From Neomegalonema sp. (GTDB taxonomy: Bacteria; Pseudomonadota; Alphaproteobacteria; Rhodobacterales; Rhodobacteraceae): a DNA stretch of 38,631 nt. Positions within the stretch are counted from its first letter, which is position 1, and the number at the start of each line of letters is the position of its first letter. Under the pieces are notes generated by a model, which made no database searches, was not told where the DNA came from, and saw only the letters and a program-made list of their open reading frames with translations. The stretch is taken from positions 1 to 38,631 of the forward strand of contig JALEGB010000122.1 in NCBI GenBank assembly GCA_022760355.1, given 5' to 3'. The position numbers were made by a program, and so were the translations under genes. Below are positions 8,275-16,909 of this stretch, piece after piece.

Positions 8275-9048
8275 ATGGAGTTGCCGAGAAACCCGTTCAA
8301 AGCGGCGATTATCGAGGGGCGGCGCCAGTTGGGCCTCTGGTTGACGATTAACGACGCGGCGATCGCCGAGATGCTTGCCGGCTGCGGCTATGATTGGATC
8401 TTGATCGATCTGGAGCATTCATCGATCGAACCGGCGTCGGCGCCGGGACTGCTGCAGGCGATGGCGCCCTATCCGGTTCATCCGATCGTGCGGCCTGCGT
8501 CCCTGGATCCGACGGAGATCAAGCGTCTTCTGGATCGTGGCGTTCAATCGATCTTGGTGCCCTTTGTGCAGTCCGTCGAGGACGCGCAGCGGGCCGCTGC
8601 GGCGGTGGCCTATCCGCCGGATGGGATGCGCGGCTTGGCCGGGCTGACCCGAGCGACCCGCTATGGCGCGGTGGAGGACTATCATCGTCGGGCGCGGGAG
8701 GAGATCTGCCTGATCATTCAGATTGAAACCCGCGCGGCGCTGGATCAGCTGGAGGCGATCGCCGCCGTGCCAGGCGTCGACGCCGTGTTTGTGGGGCCGG
8801 CGGATCTGGCGGCGAGTATGGGGCATGTCGGCAATCCAAGCCATCCGGACGTGACGGCGGCTTGCGTAGACGCGATGGCGCGCCTTGCCGCGATCGGCAA
8901 ACCGTCGGGATTTCTGACGCTTGATGAGGCGGTGACAAAAGCGATCATCGACGCTGGCTGCGTGTTCCCTGCGGTCGATGTTGATCTGGCGATTTTGCGC
9001 AAGGGGGCGCTCAATCAGCAGGAAAAATGGCGACAGGCCATGAGCTGA
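8275..9048 (+). CDS. HpcH/HpaI-family class II aldolase (2-oxo-3-deoxy acid aldolase)
   Basis: Cytosolic metal-dependent aldolase of 257 residues, a typical HpaI length. It would cleave 4-hydroxy-2-oxo acids into pyruvate and an aldehyde (4-hydroxy-2-oxoheptanedioate aldolase, or a 2-keto-3-deoxysugar-acid aldolase). Seen features: DWILIDLEHS near residue 45, the substrate-side RPASLDPTEIKRLLDRGVQS near 72, IIQIETRAALDQLEAI with the metal-binding Glu near 147, and VGPADLAASMG near 172 with the second metal ligand Asp. The ATG at 8275 follows AGGAG by 7 bases. It is the last gene of the plus-strand wing of the GntR regulon, 17 bases after the aroE remnant. Its presence hints that the pathway may process a deoxy sugar acid as well as, or instead of, an aromatic precursor. 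Confidence 0.88.
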   Translation: MELPRNPFKAAIIEGRRQLGLWLTINDAAIAEMLAGCGYDWILIDLEHSSIEPASAPGLLQAMAPYPVHPIVRPASLDPTEIKRLLDRGVQSILVPFVQSVEDAQRAAAAVAYPPDGMRGLAGLTRATRYGAVEDYHRRAREEICLIIQIETRAALDQLEAIAAVPGVDAVFVGPADLAASMGHVGNPSHPDVTAACVDAMARLAAIGKPSGFLTLDEAVTKAIIDAGCVFPAVDVDLAILRKGALNQQEKWRQAMS

Positions 9049-9071
9049 CGCAATCGGGGGGCGCGGCCGCG

Positions 9072-9099
9072 GTTCGCCGATCTGTTCGGAACGGCGAAC
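9072..9099. terminator. Bidirectional hairpin between convergent genes
   Basis: Perfect 8-base arms GTTCGCCG (9072-9079) and CGGCGAAC (9092-9099) with a 12-base loop, placed between the aldolase stop and the convergent rtcB-like stop. The plus strand continues CTTTGGCTTT, a poor U tract, so termination may be weak or Rho-assisted. Confidence 0.4.
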
Positions 9100-9138
9100 G
9101 CTTTGGCTTTGGGGGCGCGATGAAGCATGATGGCGCGG

Positions 9139-10653
9139 CTACAACCCTTTGACGGTGAGCAACGGCCAGAGCTGCGCCACGGGGCTGGCGACGCCGGCCC
9201 GCGCGATCGTGTCAATCACCGGGCCAACCGCCTTATAGCGTGAGGGCGCTTCCTCCAGCATCGCGCTTTCGATTTTCCGACGCAGATCGCCACGCAGCTG
9301 TTCGGGGGCGACCTTGGTCACCACCCGCAGCTGAGACAGCTCGCCCGCATCGCCCCGCCGCCCCTGGCCGCGAGGCTTCGCCCGCCCTGCGCCATGGCAA
9401 GCGGAGCAAAGGCTGCCCGCATGGCCGGTCCCGCGCAGCAGGTGGCTGGACGAGCCCATCGAGCCGGGCACGATCACCGGCCGCCCATAGGGGAAGGCGT
9501 CATCCGTCTGCCCTTCCGTCTCCGGCCCTTCGGCCGGGCAGGCGCCCTTGCGGTGGATGTACCGATCCTCTCCCTCGCGCCAAATCAGGTTGTGCGGCGC
9601 ATCGTAGATTGGCCGGGCCTCCACCTCTCGGTTCAACGCTTCGGACAGCGCCCGCACCGTCATCAGCGCGAGGAAAAAGCGGTTGGCGAAGGCGAAGTTC
9701 GCGGCGGCGCCCATCGCGGCGAGGTAGGCGCGGCCGTCCGGATCCTCCGCCGGCAGCATGAAAAAGCCGTGCTCGGGGTGTTTTACGCCGTTTGGATAGC
9801 GTCGCCGCGCCAGATCGGTAAAGCGCTTGCCGATGATTTGACCGATCCCGACGCTGCCGGAGTGGGCCATGATCGCGATATGGCCTTTGGCGACGCCCCA
9901 GTCGCGCGCTGTCGCGCCATCGGCGATCTCGTCAACGCGTTGGATTTCCACGAAGTGATTGCCGCCGCCGATCGAGCCGATCTGATCGTCATAGGTGAAC
10001 GCGGCGCCCGAGCCCTTGAGAAACCCCTCCAGCCCGAGCCGTTCCAGATCCACCGCCTCGGACGCCTCCCACGCGCCGCCCCGGTGGGTCCGCTTGAGCG
10101 CATCGGCGGTCATCAGCGGCTGGGCGTGGGCCCAAACGCCGGTTCCGCTATGGCGCGCCGCGAAAAGGCCGCTCATGCCGCCGCGCAACATACCCTCGCG
10201 CTGATCGCGGCTCAGCGGGATGTCGCGCGCCCCTTCAAAGAAGATTCGACGCAAGATCGTTTCGAGGCGTCCGGGCTGGTCATGGTCTAAACGCGCCAGC
10301 TCGTGATCCTGAACGTCCGTTGTCAGCAGCCGCATGCCGCAGCCAATGTCGCCGCCGACCGCTTTGGGCAGCACGAAGCCGCGGGCGTCCAGAACTGAGC
10401 CGACCGGGATCCCAGCCGCCTTGTGGAAGTCTGGCGTCAGCACCACCCGTTCGAGCCGGGCAGGGGCGTCGCCGAAAAAACGCCGTTGTGAGAGCGCGCG
10501 GATGTCGGCGACGATCTCGGCGAAGTCGATGATTTCGTCGATGCTCGCGCGGTCAATCTCCGTCTCTTCGGTCGCGAAAAGGCGGATGTCCAGATCATGC
10601 TGGGTTTCAACTTGCGAAACGCAAGCGTCCACCCGCCGTAAAGCCGTGTGCAT
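9139..10653 (-). CDS. rtcB: RtcB-family RNA ligase
   Basis: A 504-residue RtcB protein, which joins RNA 2',3'-cyclic phosphate or 3'-phosphate ends to 5'-hydroxyl ends using GTP and Mn2+. The known active-site residues are all visible: C105 in DIGCGM, H233 in GGGNHFVE, H264 in AHSGSVGIG, H354 in DAPHNLI and H420 in CHGAGR. A lysine in SRYKAVGPV (K474) sits where the guanylated lysine is expected. The ATG at 10653 follows AGGAA by 6 bases. No archease gene and no RtcA or RtcR partner lies beside it, so it appears to be a free-standing repair ligase. It is divergent from the cytochrome gene and convergent with the aldolase operon. Assignment is firm; in vivo substrates are unknown. Confidence 0.9.
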   Translation of the reverse strand: MHTALRRVDACVSQVETQHDLDIRLFATEETEIDRASIDEIIDFAEIVADIRALSQRRFFGDAPARLERVVLTPDFHKAAGIPVGSVLDARGFVLPKAVGGDIGCGMRLLTTDVQDHELARLDHDQPGRLETILRRIFFEGARDIPLSRDQREGMLRGGMSGLFAARHSGTGVWAHAQPLMTADALKRTHRGGAWEASEAVDLERLGLEGFLKGSGAAFTYDDQIGSIGGGNHFVEIQRVDEIADGATARDWGVAKGHIAIMAHSGSVGIGQIIGKRFTDLARRRYPNGVKHPEHGFFMLPAEDPDGRAYLAAMGAAANFAFANRFFLALMTVRALSEALNREVEARPIYDAPHNLIWREGEDRYIHRKGACPAEGPETEGQTDDAFPYGRPVIVPGSMGSSSHLLRGTGHAGSLCSACHGAGRAKPRGQGRRGDAGELSQLRVVTKVAPEQLRGDLRRKIESAMLEEAPSRYKAVGPVIDTIARAGVASPVAQLWPLLTVKGL

Positions 10654-10810
10654 TGGAAATTCCTGTTCGAGTGCTTCGGTTCAGCAGCCGCGGCAACACG
10701 AACGATGGGCGCAATATAGAGCGCCGGGGCTGGTCTCGCAATGGGGCTTCGCTGCGAACGCGCCAATCGCGCGAAGAGCGTCGGCCCGTGCGCCCCGAGC
10801 GCATCAATCG

Positions 10811-10824
10811 TTGACGTTTATCAA
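10811..10824. promoter_or_regulatory. FNR/FixK-type box upstream of the cytochrome gene
   Basis: TTGACGTTTATCAA matches the CRP/FNR-family palindrome TTGAT-N4-ATCAA with one change (TTGAC). It lies 111 bases before the cytochrome ATG in the divergent region with rtcB. In alphaproteobacteria such boxes bind FixK, FnrL or Dnr and switch respiratory genes on at low oxygen. The match is seen; regulation of the cytochrome is inferred from position. Confidence 0.5.
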
Positions 10825-10935
10825 TGCCGCCGAGCGCGCTGCTGCTAGCGTTAGGGCTGATAGAGATGCGTGATCTGCGGTTCTCGGGCCGAGGCCTGCA
10901 GGCGGGATCACGCCGATGCCAGGGAGATTGTCACT

Positions 10936-11361
10936 ATGCGCACTTTGCTTCTTGCGACGGCGTTGCTCGCCCTTCCTTTCACCGCCGCCGCCCAGGAATA
11001 TTCGAAGGAGCGCATCGCCGCAGGCGAGCGGGAGTTCGCTTCCAGCTGCGCCGCCTGCCATGGGCGGGACGGAAAAGGAAAAGGGCCGATGGCCAAAATC
11101 CTGACCACAGCGCCAGCGGACTTGACGCAGCTCGCCAAGGCGAATGACGGCGCCTTCCCATTTGGCCGCATCTATAAGATCATCGATGGCCGGACCCTGG
11201 TCGCCGCCCATGGCGCGCGCGAGATGCCGATTTGGGGCAGCCGGTATAACACTGAGGCGGAGAAGAGCTTAAGCGGCTTGGCCGGCACAGCGTCCGCGGA
11301 AGTGTATGTGGCGGCTAAGATATTGTTTTTAATCGACTACATCGCAAGCATTCAGGAGTAG
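10936..11361 (+). CDS. Periplasmic c-type cytochrome (class I, single haem)
   Basis: Small exported cytochrome of 141 residues. A signal peptide (MRTLLLATALLALPFTAAAQ, cleavage near residue 19) precedes one haem-attachment site CAACH near residues 37-41, in the context EFASSCAACHGRDGKGKGPM. A likely axial methionine lies in REMPIWG near residue 98. The C-terminal VAAKILFLIDYIASIQ is a typical closing helix of monohaem cytochrome c subunits. It would carry single electrons in the periplasm to an oxidase or reductase. It stands alone: no oxidase genes are next to it. An FNR/FixK-like box 111 bases upstream suggests induction at low oxygen. The ATG at 10936 is chosen because it directly begins the signal peptide; the open frame further upstream has no sense as an exported protein. 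Confidence 0.88.
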   Translation: MRTLLLATALLALPFTAAAQEYSKERIAAGEREFASSCAACHGRDGKGKGPMAKILTTAPADLTQLAKANDGAFPFGRIYKIIDGRTLVAAHGAREMPIWGSRYNTEAEKSLSGLAGTASAEVYVAAKILFLIDYIASIQE

Positions 11362-11367
11362 TCGACG

Positions 11368-11395
11368 CGGCTGCTCCCATCTGCGGGGGCAGCCG
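11368..11395. terminator. Hairpin between cytochrome and chemoreceptor genes
   Basis: Eleven-base arms CGGCTGCTCCC (11368-11378) and GGGGGCAGCCG (11385-11395), one wobble pair, loop of 6 bases. It lies just after the cytochrome stop codon and before the convergent chemoreceptor stop. No clear U tract follows on either strand, but position and stability suit transcript ends of both genes. Confidence 0.45.
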
Positions 11396-11454
11396 ACGCG
11401 CTGCGGCCGGTGCAACTGCGCCACCGGCGGCGCGGCGCAGCTGGATCCGGCGAT

Positions 11455-13758
11455 CTAAAACTCCAACCAGCCGTCATCTGCCGGCGTTTCTTTTGGCGCC
11501 GCGGATTGTGATGCGACTGCGGCCGGTGCGGGCTGACGCGTTGGCGCCGTTTTGGGCGCAGCGGCGGCGGTCGCGCGCCACTCCGCGTCCGCGTCATGCT
11601 CGCGCTTCGTCTGCGCGCCGGCATCGATCTTAAAATACGCGACCAGTTGCGACAGCCGCTCACTCTCGGATGCGACGGAGCGCGAGGCCGAAGCGCTTTG
11701 CTCCGCCATTGCCGAGTTCTGCTGCGTAATCTGGTCCATATGGCTGATCGAGGAGGAGATTTCCTGCACACCGGTCGATTGTTCGCGGCTGGCGTCCGCA
11801 ATTTCGGAGACTGTGCCTGCGACCTTCGCCACGGATTCAATGATCTCTTCCAGCGACTCGCCAGTGCGGTTAACCAGTTTGACCCCGTCGGAAACTTGGC
11901 CGCTGTTCGCGACGATCAACTCCTTGATATCCCGCGCCGCCTCGGCGGAGCGCTGCGCGAGGGTGCGGACTTCGGAGGCCACGACGGCGAAGCCTTTGCC
12001 CGCATCGCCTGCGCGCGCCGCCTCCACCGCTGCGTTCAGCGCTAGGAGGTTGGTCTGGAAAGCGATGCTGTCGATCACCGAGATGATGTCCGAGATCTTG
12101 GCCGAGCCTTCTTCGATCCGCGACATCGCGTTGACCGTTTCGCGCACGACCTCGCCGCCGCGCGTTGCGCGTTCGGAAGTTTCAGCACTCACCGCGCCGG
12201 CCTGCGCGGCATTTTCCGCATTGGCGCGCACCGTCGCCGCCATCTCCTCCATGGTCGCAACTGTTTCCTGGAGCGAAGATGCTTGACTTTCGGCCCGGGC
12301 CGATAGCTGCGAAGCGCCTTCCGCAATCTCATCAGTTGAGCTGCGCATCGACGTGACCGAGGTCTGGATCTCGCCGACCAACCCGGCGACCCGATCGCTC
12401 ATCGAATTGACCGCTTGCTGAAGATCTTTAAACGCGCCGGCGAAGTTGCCGGTCATTTTCTGGGTCAGGTCGCCGTCGGCGATTTTGTGGATGACATCTC
12501 GGGTCTGCGAGATGCTGCTGTCGATTGCCGCCGTTAGATCGTTGACCTTCGCGCCCATCGTTTGCAGCAGTTTTGGCGCGCCGGCCATATCCGCGCGGCG
12601 GGTGAAGTCGCCCTCAACGGCCGCTGCGATTACAGCGTCGATTTCCTCAGTGGCGCGAAGTTCCGCAGTCGCGTCACGCCATTCAACAATCGTCCCGATC
12701 CGGGCGCCAGCGTCATCGCGAATAGGCGTAACCGCGAGGTTAAATCGAGCGCCAGCCAGCCGGATCTGCGCAAAGTGAGTCCCGGACAGCTCATTCACCT
12801 GCCCGGCGGTTTTCTCGGGTTGCCCGTGGAACACGTCGATAGATGAGCCGATCAGATCATCAACGCTAAATTTGGGGAGGCGGCGGCGGATCTCATGCTC
12901 ATGGGAGCGCAGCATCTGCTTCAGCGAGTTGTTCAGGTAGATGATTTTCTGCTCAGTGTCGGCGAGCATTATGAATGTGTCGGAGTTGTCCATGCCCTGC
13001 GTCAGACGCTGCGCCTCCAGCCGCTTCTCCTCGCCCGCCTCGATGGCGCGGGCGATCGCTCCGAATTCATCCTGCATGTCGGTGCATGGGATCTGGATCT
13101 GCTGATGCCCATTGCGGGCGGAGATCGTGCTGTGCAGGCAGCGCAGCGGGTTGGCGATGCTACGCACGATAAGAGCCGCGGCGACAACGCCAAGCAGGAG
13201 CGCGGCGATAGCCAGAGCAATCAGCAGGGACGTCACATCGTCCACGGCGGCTCGGCTATCTTTTTCAATCGCGTGCTGACTGGCGTCTGTTTGCTCCGTC
13301 AGCGTCACAAGCTTTGCAATCAGCGCCGTGTCGGCGGCTTCGAGCCGTTCTATATCCGCTTTGGTTGGCTTAGTCTGCGACATGGCGGCGCGAAAGGCGT
13401 CGGCGTAGGCTGCTGCGCTTGTTTTCAACTGCGCCGCCAGAGCCTGTTCCTTTGCGCGCCCCGACACCTTGCTGAGTACGTTGTCTATGTCGGCGATCAC
13501 CGTCTTCAGCGCCGTTTCCGCAAGGCGCGCATTTTCGGCGCCGGGGTGGGTCAGCGCGTGCTGTACGAGCGTTTGCGCCTTGGCGATGTGCACCGAGAGA
13601 GCGAATGCAGCGGAGGATGTCTCGCTCGCTTTGGACATGTCGTCCATCGGCTTGCTAATCCAGCCACGTCCAAGAACGGCCACCAGCGCGAGGGCGCCGA
13701 TCGCACATAATAGGCCGCCAAAGCCGAGATGCAGGCGGTTCGTCACGCTGAGTTTCAC
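11455..13758 (-). CDS. Methyl-accepting chemotaxis protein with PAS domain
   Basis: Inner-membrane chemoreceptor of 767 residues. A first transmembrane helix lies at about residues 10-30, a periplasmic helical sensor at 31-175, and a second transmembrane helix at about 176-200. A HAMP region follows, then a PAS-like region at about 250-370 ([19 protein letters not shown]) and a second HAMP-like segment near 380-430. The long methyl-accepting coiled coil comes next, with the highly conserved hairpin tip [20 protein letters not shown] that binds CheA and CheW. The protein ends in DDGWLEF, an aromatic/acidic tail like those that tether CheR or CheB in alphaproteobacterial receptors. The start is GTG 13758 with GGGGTGA just upstream; the nearby ATG is out of frame. 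No che operon is adjacent. The PAS domain could sense redox state or a small ligand; the signal is unknown. Confidence 0.92.
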   Translation of the reverse strand: MKLSVTNRLHLGFGGLLCAIGALALVAVLGRGWISKPMDDMSKASETSSAAFALSVHIAKAQTLVQHALTHPGAENARLAETALKTVIADIDNVLSKVSGRAKEQALAAQLKTSAAAYADAFRAAMSQTKPTKADIERLEAADTALIAKLVTLTEQTDASQHAIEKDSRAAVDDVTSLLIALAIAALLLGVVAAALIVRSIANPLRCLHSTISARNGHQQIQIPCTDMQDEFGAIARAIEAGEEKRLEAQRLTQGMDNSDTFIMLADTEQKIIYLNNSLKQMLRSHEHEIRRRLPKFSVDDLIGSSIDVFHGQPEKTAGQVNELSGTHFAQIRLAGARFNLAVTPIRDDAGARIGTIVEWRDATAELRATEEIDAVIAAAVEGDFTRRADMAGAPKLLQTMGAKVNDLTAAIDSSISQTRDVIHKIADGDLTQKMTGNFAGAFKDLQQAVNSMSDRVAGLVGEIQTSVTSMRSSTDEIAEGASQLSARAESQASSLQETVATMEEMAATVRANAENAAQAGAVSAETSERATRGGEVVRETVNAMSRIEEGSAKISDIISVIDSIAFQTNLLALNAAVEAARAGDAGKGFAVVASEVRTLAQRSAEAARDIKELIVANSGQVSDGVKLVNRTGESLEEIIESVAKVAGTVSEIADASREQSTGVQEISSSISHMDQITQQNSAMAEQSASASRSVASESERLSQLVAYFKIDAGAQTKREHDADAEWRATAAAAPKTAPTRQPAPAAVASQSAAPKETPADDGWLEF

Positions 13759-13924
13759 GGCATCACCCCGTTTTGCGCATGTACTTTCGCTGTCAACAGG
13801 GTAGAGGGCGCGCGTAACTACTCAGTTTACGCAGCAGAATATTTCCCCAATTTTGATGAGGTGGCGTCCGCTATATGGCGGTTAATCGTGGGCTTGGAGG
13901 GGCGCTTGTTTCCTGGGAATGCAA

Positions 13925-14983
13925 CTATGGGTTTTCCATCGCGGCGAGTTTTTCCGCTTGGTCCGCGGAAGTGAGCGGGTCAACAAACTCGTCTAAGCCA
14001 CCGGCGAGCACCGGATCCAACTTATAGAGCGTGAGGTTGATCCGATGATCGGTGACGCGGCCCTGTGGGAAATTATAGGTGCGAATCCGCTCAGATCGGT
14101 CGCCCGAACCCACTTGTCCTTTCCGATCTGCGGATCTGGCCGCCTCCGCCTCCTCCCTTTTCTGGTCAAAGAGCCGCGCGCGCAGCACCTGGAGCGCTCG
14201 GGCGCGGTTTTGGTGTTGCGACTTCTCGGATGAGGTCACGACAATGCCCGTCGGCAAGTGGGTAATCCGGACCGCCGAGTCGGTGGTGTTGACGTGCTGC
14301 CCGCCTGCGCCCGAGGCGCGCATCGTATCGACGCGAATGTCCTCCGTGCGGATCTCAATATCGATCTCCTCAGCCTCAGGTAGTACCGCTACGGTGGCGG
14401 CTGACGTGTGTATTCGTCCCTGAGTTTCCGTCGCCGGGACCCGCTGAACGCGATGAACGCCGCTCTCATATTTGAGCCGGGCGAACACGCCTTCTCCCGA
14501 TATTGAGGCGATGATCTCACGGAAGCCGCCCATCTCGCCGGGGCTTTCCTCCATCACCTCGACGCGCCAGCCTTTCTCGGCGGCGTAGCGGCTGTACATT
14601 GAGAATAGGTCGCCCGCGAAAAGCGCCGCCTCATCCCCGCCCGTGCCCGCGCGAACTTCCAAGATGGCGGACTTGGTGTCCGCCTCATCTTTCGGCAGCA
14701 ATGCAATCTTGAGCGCATGCTCCGCATCCGGCAGCGCCGCCTCAATCGTGGCGACTTCCTCCGCCGCAACCTCGCCAAGCTCAGGATCGTCCGCCATCGC
14801 TCTTGCTTCGCCGAGGTCGGCGACCAGCTTGCGATATCGCTTGATCTCGAGCGCCACCGGCTCAAGCTGCGCATATTCTTTTGACAAACGCACATAGGCG
14901 TCCGCTTCGGCGCCGGCGGCCATCTGTGCCTCCAAGAACGCGAAGCGGTCAAGGATTTGGGAAAGCGTCTCTTCAGGGATCAT
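13925..14983 (-). CDS. prfA: Peptide chain release factor 1
   Basis: Class I release factor of 352 residues that reads UAA and UAG stop codons and triggers peptide release. The anticodon-like PAT motif (residues 183-185, in RVPATETQG) identifies RF1 rather than RF2, and the catalytic GGQ is at 227-229 in [16 protein letters not shown]. The C-terminal domain carries [14 protein letters not shown]. Normally prmC, the methyltransferase for the GGQ glutamine, follows prfA; here the next minus-strand gene is a chemoreceptor about 170 bases on, so prmC must be elsewhere or missing. The start is ATG 14983; no strong Shine-Dalgarno is visible. Confidence 0.96.
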   Translation of the reverse strand: MIPEETLSQILDRFAFLEAQMAAGAEADAYVRLSKEYAQLEPVALEIKRYRKLVADLGEARAMADDPELGEVAAEEVATIEAALPDAEHALKIALLPKDEADTKSAILEVRAGTGGDEAALFAGDLFSMYSRYAAEKGWRVEVMEESPGEMGGFREIIASISGEGVFARLKYESGVHRVQRVPATETQGRIHTSAATVAVLPEAEEIDIEIRTEDIRVDTMRASGAGGQHVNTTDSAVRITHLPTGIVVTSSEKSQHQNRARALQVLRARLFDQKREEAEAARSADRKGQVGSGDRSERIRTYNFPQGRVTDHRINLTLYKLDPVLAGGLDEFVDPLTSADQAEKLAAMENP

Positions 14984-15103
14984 GGCGGCTATGTAGAGGA
15001 TGGCTGCGCTTTGGCAAAGTGCGCGCGTCGCCTTTTCAGTGCGGAAAGCCTCGGGCGTGCGCTGCGGGTGACGAGCGCCCCGATGCGCGCGATCGCTGCG
15101 CCG

Positions 15104-15129
15104 CCAGAGTTATGAGCCCGCGCCCAAGG
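15104..15129 (+). repeat. Diverged end of the IS5-like inverted-repeat family
   Basis: CCAGAGTTATGAGCCCGCGC continuing CCAAGG aligns without gaps to the right end of the element at 178-203, about 21 of 26 bases identical. It overlaps the stop codon of the capsule-synthesis gene, as the first element does with the ribokinase stop. Only one end is recognisable, so this is a solo or decayed copy. Confidence 0.4.
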
Positions 15130-16513
15130 CGGAACCTGCGTCAGGTTCATGCGAGCTGCGCTCGATATATTCGGCGATGCTCGCGACGACGATGCGCAGA
15201 TTTTCGTCCGGCTTGAAATTCTCAGGATCAGGCACCGCGAGATGATCGACAACGCCGTTCCAAAGTCGCTTCGCTTTCGCGGCTACGGTTTGGCGAAGCG
15301 CCTCCTCGTCAAACTCGAAAGCGCACGCTTTTTCGTAAGCGTCCTTCGCGTCGATCGAGGCGTCATAAACGCCCGCTAAGCCGCGGAACCACGCATCGCC
15401 GAATTGCAGCGCCGGTTTGCCCATTTGCAGCGCTTCATAGGCGGCGCTGCCGGTCACTGTCGCCAGCATCATGCAGCGGCGGCTCAACTCAAGCGTTGAT
15501 ACGAAGTGGCGCACCAGATGCGTATTCGGCAGTGCTTCGATCCGCTTAAAAAACGCGTCGCCGCGCATCAACGCCGTCTGCCGCGGATTTTCCTTCACAT
15601 AGATCGCGACATCTTCTGGAACCGCCCGTCGCAACTCCTCAATTGCAAGCGTCTGGTCATTATAGCGCCGCCCCAAAATGTCGGCGGACAGCTCAGGCTG
15701 ATGATGCAGCGGGAAATAAATGAACTTGTCATGCTTGATCTCATCAAGAAAATGCTCGTCATTCATTCCCTGATGTTTATAGCGGCGCCACGCATATCTG
15801 AGCTTGTTGACGCTTTTTTCAAAGGCGCGCGGCCGCCATAGAAACTCCAGCGCCAATGCGCGGCCGGCGATCTTGGCGGACATGCCCGCGAATTCGCCGA
15901 ACCATTTGGACCGCCGCAGCGGTTTTTGCAGGCCCTTTACATAGAACATCGTCTCAGGCTGCGGATTGAACGGGATCACAGCCCCGTGATCATTCTCAAT
16001 CGGCGAGACGCCATAATCCTCGATGCGGTCCATCATCCAGAAGCTGTTGCCGTAATAGGCTTGATGGCAAACCACTGTTTTTACGCCCATCTCTTGGGCG
16101 AGGTGATAGAGCAGGCTGAAATTTCCCTCATGCGGGATGATCCAGAACACGATGGTTTTGATTCGCCGTTCGCGCAGCAGCTGGTGGTAATAATTTAGCG
16201 CATTTTCAAAATAGTAGCGGACAGTCGCCCAATCCGGCGCCGGGCCGTTCTGCCGGGCGTGGGAGCGCAGAAACGTCCGGCTGAAAATCGGCAGAGCTCG
16301 CGCGCGCACCCGGTTCGCCAGCTCTACGTCAAGCTCTGGATCATACGCGCCGTTAAAGAAGCCAAAGCGAACGCCTTCACTGACGACAAGGGTTGAGCCG
16401 GTTGGACCGACTGGCGGCTCCTGCCCGCCGTAGAAATACACGCTGATGTCAAAGCCGGCGTCGCGGAATTGCGGATAGAACGTGCTTCGAAAACCCGCCA
16501 GCATCATCGACAT
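15110..16513 (-). CDS. Capsule polysaccharide biosynthesis-like protein (KpsS/KpsC-type fold)
   Basis: A 467-residue cytoplasmic protein resembling capsular polysaccharide synthesis/export proteins that add the linker sugars on the lipid end of group 2-type capsules. Recognisable blocks are FIYFPLHHQPEL near residue 260, a central AIYVKENPRQ, then LVRHFVSTLELSRRCMMLATVTGSAAYEALQMGKPALQFG near 350. This is the typical GT-B-like C-terminal pattern of the family with its EALxxGKP motif. ATG 16513 with GGGGA 8 bases upstream is preferred over the longer TTG start at 16534. No signal peptide or membrane helix is seen. A CMP-sugar synthetase gene lies 1.4 kb away, which fits capsule or glycan synthesis. 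The exact sugar transferred cannot be told. Confidence 0.72.
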   Translation of the reverse strand: MSMMLAGFRSTFYPQFRDAGFDISVYFYGGQEPPVGPTGSTLVVSEGVRFGFFNGAYDPELDVELANRVRARALPIFSRTFLRSHARQNGPAPDWATVRYYFENALNYYHQLLRERRIKTIVFWIIPHEGNFSLLYHLAQEMGVKTVVCHQAYYGNSFWMMDRIEDYGVSPIENDHGAVIPFNPQPETMFYVKGLQKPLRRSKWFGEFAGMSAKIAGRALALEFLWRPRAFEKSVNKLRYAWRRYKHQGMNDEHFLDEIKHDKFIYFPLHHQPELSADILGRRYNDQTLAIEELRRAVPEDVAIYVKENPRQTALMRGDAFFKRIEALPNTHLVRHFVSTLELSRRCMMLATVTGSAAYEALQMGKPALQFGDAWFRGLAGVYDASIDAKDAYEKACAFEFDEEALRQTVAAKAKRLWNGVVDHLAVPDPENFKPDENLRIVVASIAEYIERSSHEPDAGSALGAGS

Positions 16514-16909
16514 GATTGCGTTCCCCAGTACCAAGGCGCTCTAGCTTCCGCGTTGCAGCGTGCGCATTGTCGGTGCGCCAACAAGGATCGTCGCCGCAGT
16601 GGAAGCGTTGTCGGCCGATCGCTTAATGCGGCAGGCTGAAACCGTCGAGGGGGTTTACACCGGTTTCATCTACAGAAGTTTGCCTTCGCGCTCCGAAGCC
16701 GCACTTTTTCGCGCAGTTCGGATCGTCAGCGGCGGCAATCTCGCGCTGTAAGCGTTCTGGGCGTGGGACGCCTTTTATCCGGTCCAACAGCGTCATCGCA
16801 TCGCTTTTCTCGACCTTTGCCGTGGTCGCTTTATACCCTGGCCCTTCGCGTCCGGCGAGTGTCGGGGGATATGGCGCGCGCAATGAAGGCGCCGCTCAGG
16901 AGATTTTGA
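16514..16909. other. Divergent intergenic region upstream of the capsule and PaaX-family genes
   Basis: About 396 bases without a convincing gene. A minus-strand frame of 57 codons from ATG 16796 to 16623 is open and contains a Cys pair (PNCAKKCGFG), but it has no good ribosome site and matches nothing I recognise, so it is not called. The region presumably holds the promoters of both flanking divergent genes; no clear promoter consensus was found. Confidence 0.4.

Noticed and set aside
9394-10290. Long plus-strand frame of 298 codons opposite the rtcB-like gene
   Set aside because: It is antisense to a gene whose active-site residues are all present, so it is a shadow of GC-rich codon use.
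16623-16796. Minus-strand frame of 57 codons with a Cys pair between the capsule and PaaX-family genes
   Set aside because: No convincing ribosome site and no family resemblance; could be chance in GC-rich DNA.
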